Origin: Phaeoceros laevis
Taxonomy: Eukaryota; Anthocerotophyta; Anthocerotopsida; Notothyladales
Direction of reading: 5' to 3'
DNA length: 43,072 nucleotides
Assembly (NCBI GenBank): GCA_049999765.1
Contig: JBNGIQ010009303.1
Span: 1 to 43,072, forward strand
In this document: in pieces, positions 1 to 7,575 of the stretch
Position numbering within the stretch: position 1 is the first letter of the stretch
Layout: each line of letters opens with the position of its first letter
Translations under genes and position numbers: made by a program
Notes under the pieces: generated by a model
The model's database searches: none
Told to the model about the DNA's origin: nothing
What the model saw: only the letters and a program-made list of their open reading frames with translations

Positions 1-171
1 CTCTGCAGGTGTTATGAGAACATAAGTATGATGTGTGAAGTATCATGTGCGTAGAATAACTCGATGTCGTAGGCATGCGACGTCAAATGGCACGACAGGC
101 CTCGGGCATGCCCGGGGGTCATCCTATCTAGCACGTTGCCATCCCGAACATGTGCCGAACCTATCTTCCCT

Positions 172-213
172 GTTCCTCCTACCCTAGCCTAGGTTCCTCC
201 TACCCTAGCCTAG
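172..213. repeat. 21-bp direct tandem repeat, 2 copies
   Basis: The unit GTTCCTCCTACCCTAGCCTAG occurs at 172-192 and again at 193-213 without mismatch. Each unit contains CCTAGCCTAG, itself rich in CTAG. It lies in non-coding DNA. Confidence 0.9.
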
Positions 214-413
214 GCTGGGTGTCTCGATCGGGTTGTTTTGGGACGGCTGCCATTGCCTACATCTCCTCTATTGCTAGTACCATCTCCTTGATCTCCTCAC
301 GTAGCCCCCAGCCAGTGCAGAATATTGGGAATAGAGGTCTTCCCCCCTGCATGTTTTTATCCGGTAGTATGGTAGCATCGGGTGCCACCAGCTGTAATTG
401 TCCTCCCTGCCTG

Positions 414-670
414 TAGTCGGTCCTCCCGCCTATAAGGCGCGCGCCCTATAGAGAGAGCATAAGTGCGCGTGCCCTATACTCCCTGCCTGGAGTCGGTCCT
501 CCCGCCTATAAGGCGCCGTATAGAGAGAGCATAAGTGCGCGCGGCCTATAGGGAGAGCATACCGCCTATAAGGCGCCCTATAGAGAGAGCATAAGTGCGC
601 ACGCCCTATAGGGAGAGCATAAGTAGTCGGTCCTCCATAAGGTGCGCCGTATAGGGAGGACCGACTACTA
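414..670. repeat. Tandem GC-rich modules ending in a 15-bp hairpin
   Basis: Several imperfect copies of a module built from GTCGGTCCTCC, CGCCTATAAGGCGC and CCCTATAGAGAGAGCATAAG lie head to tail. The last copy closes on itself: AGTAGTCGGTCCTCC at 622-636 is the exact reverse complement of 655-669, separated by 18 nt. The repetitive minus-strand open frame over 430-753 follows from the repeat and is not a gene. The module could derive from a transposon end, but no transposase is nearby. Confidence 0.85.
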
Positions 671-1482
671 GAAGCGCACTTGTAGGGAGAGATACTAGAT
701 TCGAACCTAGATCGATTATCACCTAGTTTTTGGCCTATAACAGCTTTCCCCAAGGGGCCCGTACCCTTCCTTAATGAAGTTTAATTATATCCAAATCTGG
801 CTTGGAGGCTACGTCAGGTAGCGGGCCGGGGTCGGGGGTCGGCCGCTACCGGCGCTCGCCGGTGACCGCGGGAGGCTCTCCAGGACGGTAGCGTCCTCCC
901 CTGGCCCGCTACCCAATCCGTAGCTGGTGAGGCTACGCCTGAACGTGAATACTTGTATACTTACTAACCAAATATGTTACAAACGCAAAGCTAGTAGGAT
1001 CTTTTTGAGCCAAGAGTCCCTAGTGGATTTTCCACCTTGTTAATAGTTAAAACCATCCTACAGATTCCTACTTCCTTTGTGTGCAAAAATAAAATAAAAA
1101 GCATTTCAGTTTTTATGATTTCTAAACCAAAAGGCTACCTATGGTTTCTAGGTTCTAACCCAACACAACTACACTAGGATGTGCATGTTTTCGCCTATAA
1201 TAATTGTTACTATGTAATAAGCGGCTAGCAAGTACAAAGTAGTGGATCCTAAAGAACTTAACTAATCTAGGTAGCCAAACCAGTGTGAGCTAGCTAACCT
1301 AACTGGCTTTTACTTAACTCCTGCATTGAACTCGAAAACCGTCACTTATGCAAGCTTGAGCGATGATAATGATGAGAACGATGGCCCCTGGTCTAGAATC
1401 ATGACTGTTAAATAGGTCGCCTGCTATCTTGAGAGTCTTGACACCGCAGAATCGCCAGCATCTCAGAAGATGATAACACGGC

Positions 1483-1524
1483 GTCCGGCATTACCAGTCC
1501 GGCGTTGCCAGTCCGGCGTTACCT
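1483..1524. repeat. 14-bp direct repeat, 3 copies
   Basis: GTCCGGCATTACCA, GTCCGGCGTTGCCA and GTCCGGCGTTACCT follow each other directly at 1483-1496, 1497-1510 and 1511-1524. They differ at one to three positions. The copies sit in non-coding DNA about 0.9 kb upstream of the first gene. Confidence 0.88.
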
Positions 1525-2440
1525 CCGCCATGTGCCAGATCATATCGGCTGGCACTTTCATCTGCCGTGCAGCGCAGACGGCGACACTGACAGCCAATCG
1601 GGCACCCCACCGCTACAGCCTACTAGCCGCCTCACGCCAGCTGCTCTGAGCTGGCATGACTAGGATTGATAGGACATCTGGTGCACCGGCTACAAGTATA
1701 ACCGACGCGTAGATGTACGTTGAGCCCTCGGATTCCCGGTTACCACGACCATAGAGACCGTATCCCAGGTGCCCCTTGCTGACCGGCTTCTTCTCTTTGA
1801 CTGGTTTTGACTGATGACGCAGGTGCGGTTGGAACCTGGCGCCGAAAAATCCGGCCAGTCAGGCGAGGGAAAGCGTACTTCGACTGGCTGTTCACTCTGT
1901 TCTAGGATCCGATTTTCACTCGTCTTTCCCCGGGGCTGGGATTTCCCCCGTGTTTCTCCGCCGGCACTTGGCCTCTTCCTCCGAGCTGCGCTGTTCTCTT
2001 CCTCCTTATCTGGCCCAGCAGCCTCGGATTCTCCCAGAATTGGCTGTTTGGCTCTCGCTCAAGGCTTGTGAGCTCCTGCCCGTTGGCGTTGGATTCTTGT
2101 GGACGTTGGCCGTGGAGGATTGCTACTAATCTGCCGAACTCCAGTCTTGTTGCATCTTGGAGCTTCAGATTCCCTACTTCAGTCGCAGAATAGAGAGCTT
2201 TCTCGTAGCTTGCTCGGTTGCTTCATCTTTGCCTCGGTTCTTGCTCATCTAGTTGAGTTGTTCTTCAGCAGTTGCGGTGCGGGTTTGTTGGATTCCGTAC
2301 TGAGGGGTTTTAAGAGAGGAGGCGGCGGCTTCTTGCTTGCTGTGCTGTAATGCGGTAGAGGGCCTCCTCAGGGCTCGGATTGTCGGTCGGTGCTGGGCCT
2401 TGTGTAATCGGGCCTCGGCATTTTGGTGAGAAGACTACAT

Positions 2441-3463
2441 ATGGCGGCCAAGGCGGGTGCTTTTGCGTCTTGGAAGGAGAGCCACACTCTGTTGTCGCAA
2501 AGAGAGGACAACATGCCTTCACCCAAGGGCGTATCGCAGGCGAAGCAGAAGCCCAAGCTGTGCCTAGACTTGAGCTTGTGCTGCCGCAGGAACATGGCCA
2601 ATTCTGTGGACTCTCCTCTCAGCGAGAAACAGCTTTTGGGAGGAAATGGTTCGCGGTGGGTGGTGACGGAGAATGACAGCGCCAAGCAAGCTGTGTCGGC
2701 GAAGGGGACCCGGGGTGGTGAGGGCGACGGTCTCTTCTCAAGGAGCGGCAGTGTGAGGGAGGCTAGGTCGGGCGGTGAGGAGTCGTGGTTTTCTCAGACC
2801 TTCCGCCGACCGAGGAAGCAGGATCGGCAGGAGGTGCAGGATGTTGCGGGCAACCACGAGGAGAGGCCTGCTCCTGGTCACACGAAAAAGCCTTCCTGGG
2901 ACGGACCCTCGACGCTGCAGCCATCGCAGGTGAAATCTGAAACTGGAGTTCGTGCTAGGGCTGCGGGTGCAGCGTCTTGGTGGGGGGAGAATCCGGCCGA
3001 GAAGGAGCAGGAAGGCGGCATTGCGGTCAAGGATCCCTCCTCTTTCAGGAACTACTCGAGATCCGGTTCTGTGTTGAACCGATCTGCCAGCACCAAGAAA
3101 CGTACTCATGAGGTGATCTACTCTGGTGATGCCAAATGGAAGAAGGTAATAAGGAGGGTTCTGAAAGAGGCAAGGAAGATCCACCTGCCAGCAGTGAGCA
3201 TCCAGGGGCCTTACAACTACGACATGCTCAACTACATGAAGAACTTCGATATTTGCCCAGACGATGATGCCAGGCCCATCCGATTCAGGTCTCTCAGCTC
3301 TGCCAGTGAGTTTCAGCTGCAGGCAGAGCTCGCCGCCCAGCTGGACGGTATCAGGAGTGACGATGAGAGGGAGATTTCGGAGGAGAGGAGCCCAGCCAGG
3401 AGATCCTCAAGGGCTGTTGGAATTGCTGTAGCTTCGGTGTCCCCAATTCACTTGATACAATAA
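2441..3463 (+). CDS. Basic Ser-rich plant protein of unknown function, 340 aa
   Basis: A single open frame of 340 residues; the first in-frame ATG is 2441 and the stop is TAA at 3461. Residues 1-220 are low complexity, rich in Ser, Gly, Arg and Lys, and probably disordered. The conserved-looking part is near the C-terminus: a basic helix (about 229-250, DAKWKKVIRRVLKEARKI) followed by PYNYDMLNYMKNFD at 257-270. Small plant proteins of unknown function often carry an F/Y-x-YD-x-x-SYxxNFD box, and I think this is a divergent member of that type; this is inference from memory. The end (about 285-330) is Ser/Arg rich with possible phosphosites. No signal peptide or membrane segment is seen. It has no close neighbour; the next feature is the tRNA 0.9 kb downstream. 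Confidence 0.6.
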   Translation: MAAKAGAFASWKESHTLLSQREDNMPSPKGVSQAKQKPKLCLDLSLCCRRNMANSVDSPLSEKQLLGGNGSRWVVTENDSAKQAVSAKGTRGGEGDGLFSRSGSVREARSGGEESWFSQTFRRPRKQDRQEVQDVAGNHEERPAPGHTKKPSWDGPSTLQPSQVKSETGVRARAAGAASWWGENPAEKEQEGGIAVKDPSSFRNYSRSGSVLNRSASTKKRTHEVIYSGDAKWKKVIRRVLKEARKIHLPAVSIQGPYNYDMLNYMKNFDICPDDDARPIRFRSLSSASEFQLQAELAAQLDGIRSDDEREISEERSPARRSSRAVGIAVASVSPIHLIQ

Positions 3464-4347
3464 CAAGGAAGATCAGTACTAACAGGATGACTAGGATCAT
3501 GCGCGTTGTGGTGGGGATGGAGAGCTGCTGTAGGAATGTATGTATCCTCAGGAAAGACATATGCAAAAGCTTGGCAGGGGCCCATCCCAGTATGAGGTTT
3601 CTTTCTTGGCAGTAGCTACTTTTGGGTTGATGACACAGTAGAAGGTGGTGGTTGGATTTCGCCATTCACCATGCGTTTACTAACGCAATTTTGTTGTGGT
3701 TGCTCCTCCGCCCATACGCCCACCTTGTGACATAGGACCAGCTACTGGGAAAGTTGCAATACCTTCTTGGGAACAGAAACTGTGGATATGTGGCACCGTG
3801 GTGCATACACCACGAAGAGGCGGGGCAATGTGCTTCAATGTTACATCTTTCGACCTCTGCTGCCCAGCAACACATTCAAAGTTTGCTCCATAGCTAGCTG
3901 TATGTTACACAGCACATGTAAGATGTATTTGCCCTACGATGTCCGCTGAATTCGTGAAACCGTTTATGTTTGTACATTGAAGTGTGATTTTCGCAAGTCC
4001 GTTTTTTGTTCGATACTCTCACATGGATTACATGTCCCAAACGGAACCTCCTTTTTAGACTAGAATAGCTTCGTGTCGTCAATCTCGGCAGTACGTCATC
4101 ACTGGTTGCCCGCGCCGTCCACCCGAAAGTTTGCGTCCTACTGCCTGCATGTGCAATATCGACAGGCTGCGCGGTGGGCCCCGCGGAGCTTTCTTCCAAG
4201 GGTGGCTAGCGAGCGACGCGTGGGCAACTCGCAAGAGAACAGAAGCACAAGATTCCGCTTTAGCTAGAAGTCAAGAGCGACGGTTGATCTTGATCACCTG
4301 TTCTTTTCTGGCAAAATTTTTTGACTAGGTTCTATCCAAAAATGACT
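3464..4347. other. Intergenic, no gene seen
   Basis: The first part is presumably the 3' untranslated region of the upstream gene. The short open frames on both strands show no recognisable domain. I see no repeat or RNA gene here. Confidence 0.5.
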
Positions 4348-4418
4348 GCACCGGTGGTCTAGTGGTAGAATAGTACCCTGCCACGGTACAGACCCGGGTT
4401 CGATTCCCGGCCGGTGCA
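4348..4418 (+). tRNA. trnG-GCC: tRNA-Gly (anticodon GCC)
   Basis: A 71-nt nuclear-type cloverleaf without intron. The acceptor stem GCACCGG pairs with CCGGTGC and is followed by discriminator A (CCA not encoded). The D arm lies in TGGTCTAGTGGTA (A box) and the anticodon loop is CTGCCAC with GCC. The T arm GGGTTCGATTCCC (B box) has a perfect five-pair stem. It closely resembles the tRNA-Gly(GCC) of flowering plants as I remember it, with one compensated pair change in the acceptor stem. An upstream CCAAAAA around 4336 and a downstream TTTT at about 4443 fit RNA polymerase III start and stop signals. Confidence 0.97.
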
Positions 4419-4645
4419 TTCGTTCTTCCCCTGAAGTGTCGTATTTTGGCAAGCAAAGGCTTCATGAACGAACTTTGTTTTGGCACAAAAGCAAGTAAAG
4501 GCTTAGACAGTTCGGTATTGTTCCTTAGCACTTGTCTCTAAGGAGAGTCTAGCTTTACTTGACTAGTCTAGGTAAGGAGCTTATCTTCGTTTGACGCTTA
4601 CCAAAAACGCTACCATTGAAAGAGTGTGAATCGGTAAACCAAACG

Positions 4646-4810
4646 CTTCCATTGACGCTCTGTACGTCCATGAAGCCTTTGCTTGCCTTTGAGCTTGATT
4701 CTTAATAACTCTTCCATTGACGCTATGAAGCCTTTGCTTGCCTTTGTGCTTGACTCTTAATAACTCTTCCATTGACGCTATGTATGGCCACGAAGCCTTC
4801 GCTTGCCCTC
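4646..4810. repeat. Tandem repeat with a 10-bp indel between units
   Basis: Unit A (4646-4710, 65 bp) and unit B (4711-4765, 55 bp) both begin CTTCCATTGACGCT and end CTTAATAACT; B lacks about 10 bp in the middle. Unit C (4766-4810) is a partial third copy that retains that middle segment. The shared core is GAAGCCTTTGCTTGCC (one change in C). Confidence 0.88.
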
Positions 4811-5376
4811 TTGGCCCTGGCTCAGACTACCATTTCCAGCTAGGCCACTCCCTCCAGCATCCTCCTTGTTCCTTCCGCCATCACCTCGTTCGAAAACAGC
4901 TTCCAAAAAATGAGGTCCCGATCCCTCCGGCCCTACTACTCCCCTCCTACTTAACCAGAACTAATCTCCTCTGACAAATCCTTACAGACTAGACGGCCCA
5001 CGTTAGTCAAACTTAAAAAGACGATCACGGGTTTCTCGGTCTCAGGTCCCATCTGTGTGCCCGACCAGGTATGTACCAAAATCCACAAAGCACAAAATGA
5101 TGCCACAAGGTTGTTTGCGACAGAAGCAAATTTTTTTTTGAACTTCGTTAACCCAGATTCTGTCTCCTACTCTGTCGCCTCACCCTCTCTCGTCCCAGGA
5201 GCTATGCCAGCCATGGCGGGGGTGGATTTTCCCAGCAGCCGGGCCCTGCGGGAGGAGAAGCCATCCACTCGGAGCCTGAGGGAGGAGGCGCTGCCAACGC
5301 AGGCCATAGCGGGGGAAGATTTGCTGTTCTCTTTATCACCCAACAAGGCCTCCCAAAACTGAATCCTGCGGGACCT

Positions 5377-5661
5377 CTACTCGACTGGTTGCATGACATA
5401 GCAGAGGTGGGATGTGACGCCCTTGAACAGCGGTTGTACAAATCTGACATCTGGATCAATATTGACAAACCTTCTGGAAGAATCGTCCAGTGCCTTGCAC
5501 ACAAGGGCACCGTTGTCTTGTTTCAGGATGGCCATGATGTAGTCCTCCACGTTGGTGCAGACCTGGAGGACATGGCCCCTCTCAGGCATGTCAAAGGCAG
5601 CTCCAAGGTCCTTCAGCCACACGAACATTGCCATGTTCGAGTCAGGTATATCGGGCAATTC
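5377..5661 (-). CDS. Possible isolated exon, unidentified
   Basis: An open frame of about 94 codons preceded on the minus strand by an acceptor-like ...TTCACAG. The peptide has protein-like composition (for example MPERGHVLQVCTNVEDYI and RRFVNIDPDVRFVQPLFKG) and ends at a stop at 5377. I do not recognise the family, and I could not find convincing neighbouring exons upstream (6-7 kb) or downstream. It may be a pseudogene fragment, part of a gene with distant exons, or a chance open frame. Confidence 0.25.
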   Translation of the reverse strand, partial: ELPDIPDSNMAMFVWLKDLGAAFDMPERGHVLQVCTNVEDYIMAILKQDNGALVCKALDDSSRRFVNIDPDVRFVQPLFKGVTSHLCYVMQPVE

Positions 5662-6129
5662 CTGTGAATCTGCAGGCGAGGATCCTAGTTAATTAGTGAC
5701 CGAATTTGAAGTTCTAAAGAAGCTCACCATTGAGTTATTGCTTCAAGCTTGTGCAAGAGGTATGTCATTTGCTTGAGATATCTCTTCAGACAGGCTACAG
5801 GTAGCCTTTGATATTTGTACCATGCCTGCTCCGTGTTATTGCATTTCCCTTCTGTTCTTCCAACTCGCCACATTTTGCATAGATATTTACGATTCAAGAG
5901 CCCAGTACTACGGCACATTCAAGCAATCCTCTTTCTGCCTGAATGCAGCTACCTGCCCGCTGTACAGCACCGGCACTTGCACAAACCTTCAGGAGGAGGC
6001 AGACATAAGTATCACGGTTTGCTGAACTCAGGCCTTCCTGCTGCATACTTGCATACAATGCGAGCAATTGAGGATGCGTGCCCTGCTAGACCGTGGCCAA
6101 GCCTGAGCGGTGTCTGCTCAAACAGCATG

Positions 6130-6177
6130 CCGCGCAAAGCCTGGCCATGGGCGGTGTCCGCCCAAGGCTTTGCGCGG
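6130..6177. repeat. Nested perfect palindrome (hairpin)
   Basis: Outer arms CCGCGCAAAGCCT (6130-6142) and AGGCTTTGCGCGG (6165-6177) are exact reverse complements. Inside them GGGCGG (6149-6154) pairs with CCGCCC (6158-6163) around TGT, with a flanking T-A pair. The result is a strong stem-loop or cruciform in an otherwise gene-free region. Confidence 0.92.
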
Positions 6178-6419
6178 GACAGCCGCGGCAGGCGACAGCA
6201 GGCCTCAGCTCGGGGGCGGTGGCAGCTGAAAGCCTTCCTTTCTTTTAGGCCGTGAACCACGATGGCCATGTCGTTCACCTTTTCGTTTATTTTCGATTTC
6301 GTTTTGGCTTTCCGTTTTTTTTTTAGCGAAATTGGGCACTTTATTTATTTATTTTTTTAACGAATTCGGCGCGTTTTTGATATTGGACTCAAATTGTTTA
6401 CATTTATACTTTATATCTT

Positions 6420-6523
6420 GATGAGCCTACTTTTTTACCATGTCCGCTACAATTGGGCACTTTATAAGTAGGATGAGCCTACTTTTTTACCATGTCCGCT
6501 ACAATTGGGCACTTTATAAGTAG
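6420..6523. repeat. 52-bp perfect tandem duplication
   Basis: The segment at 6420-6471 (starts GATGAGCCTACTTTTTTACC, ends TTTATAAGTAG) is repeated exactly at 6472-6523. A fragment of the unit (AATTGGGCACTTTAT) also occurs about 90 bp upstream near 6330, so the unit may once have been longer. Confidence 0.92.
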
Positions 6524-6577
6524 GCAAAGAACACACAATACATATGGGTTCTACCCCATTTTGACTATTCCACTATG

Positions 6578-6627
6578 CTAAGAAGCTTGACGCTAGTATA
6601 TACTAAGAAGCTTGACGCTAGTATATA
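6578..6627. repeat. 25-bp perfect tandem duplication
   Basis: The segment at 6578-6602 (starts CTAAGAAGCTTGACGCTAG) is repeated exactly at 6603-6627. It lies 54 bp after the 52-bp duplication, so this short stretch has undergone two independent tandem duplications. Confidence 0.92.
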
Positions 6628-7575
6628 CGTCCGAGAAATCATCGCTAAAGTCAGCCGTTTTGGCCTTCCGTTTTTTTAATATCCTCGTGATCCGTCAGAT
6701 TACCTGCGGCTGTGAAGGAGAAACGTGGCTTAACCTGGTGGCAGAATGCGACCAAAGCGTCTATTAGAAGGGTCATTCTAAAGACTTGGACTCCAAGGGA
6801 GTAAGAAATTGTAACTGTCTTACACACAAGGTGCTGTAAGATAGTTAAATACACACTATTGACAGGCCTGTAGTCTGCATTCGAGGGCTTGGACAACACG
6901 GGCTTCTTGCTATTAGACTATTATGTCAGAAAACACGATACATCGTTGGGCCTCGTGGCCTCGTGCCAACGGGGCGCCGGGCCTACTCTTCCGGGACATG
7001 GTGTTTATCGGGTTCAGCTATGGTGGAAAGGAAGGCCATTGGCGTACCAGCTCAAAAGGACCAAGGGGTTCAACCCGAAGCACTTTCTTGAGTGAGCCTT
7101 ATTTATTGTGGGGAGATTTTTCTACTTCCAGACTTGTCTCGTATAATCGTATTGCTACTTTGCTACATTGCAAGCAGTTAGCCCCAAGCTCGATAAATCA
7201 ACATCGCTTTCTCACTCCATCCCTTGCACTTCAAGACATCACGTGCCTGCATCTCTATTAATAAATGGGGTTAGACATATCTAAGAATCGAATTGTACGA
7301 AGGGTGCAATGCCACATGAACACCAATTCACCTTACTGTGCGGCGGTAGTCTTGCTGGCCAGCGAACACACGAGCTGCTGCTGCAGTAGCAAATTTCCGT
7401 CATATGCACAAGACTTCGTGGGAAGAAAGCCTTCCAGAGCCAGGCGATTCAATCATTTTGCTGATTTGAGGTAGGGACTGTAGTATACAAGCAACTGGCC
7501 TCAAAATCCCTTCAATATCTTTGCTCGGCAGGAGGACGCAGTTGCTATAGAAACCATATTGTGCATCTCAGTTCG

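Larger units (their letters stand above)
1..2440. other. Gene-free repeat-rich flank
   Basis: No open frame here reads like a conserved protein. The stretch holds a 21-bp direct repeat at 172-213, a block of related GC-rich modules at 414-670 ending in a perfect hairpin, an 11-bp inverted repeat around 816-913 (GGTAGCGGGCC and its complement) and three 14-bp direct repeats at 1483-1524. From about 1800 to 2440 the sequence is probably promoter and 5' leader of the gene starting at 2441, but I see no firm core promoter motif. Confidence 0.6.
4419..7575. other. Long gene-poor stretch with tandem and inverted repeats
   Basis: Apart from one possible isolated exon at 5377-5661 (-), no gene is recognisable. 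The stretch contains a 55-65 bp tandem repeat (4646-4810), a nested GC-rich palindrome (6130-6177), a 52-bp tandem duplication (6420-6523) and a 25-bp tandem duplication (6578-6627). Base composition around 6280-6420 is strongly T-rich. Confidence 0.6.

Noticed and set aside
688-712. Minus-strand GGTTCGAATC flanked by CTAG, like a tRNA T arm or a tRNA-derived SINE
   Set aside because: The T stem does not pair properly and no acceptor, D or anticodon arms can be found around it.
430-753. 107-codon minus-strand frame with internal peptide repeats
   Set aside because: The repeats follow from the DNA modules at 414-670; no ordered sequence or homologue.
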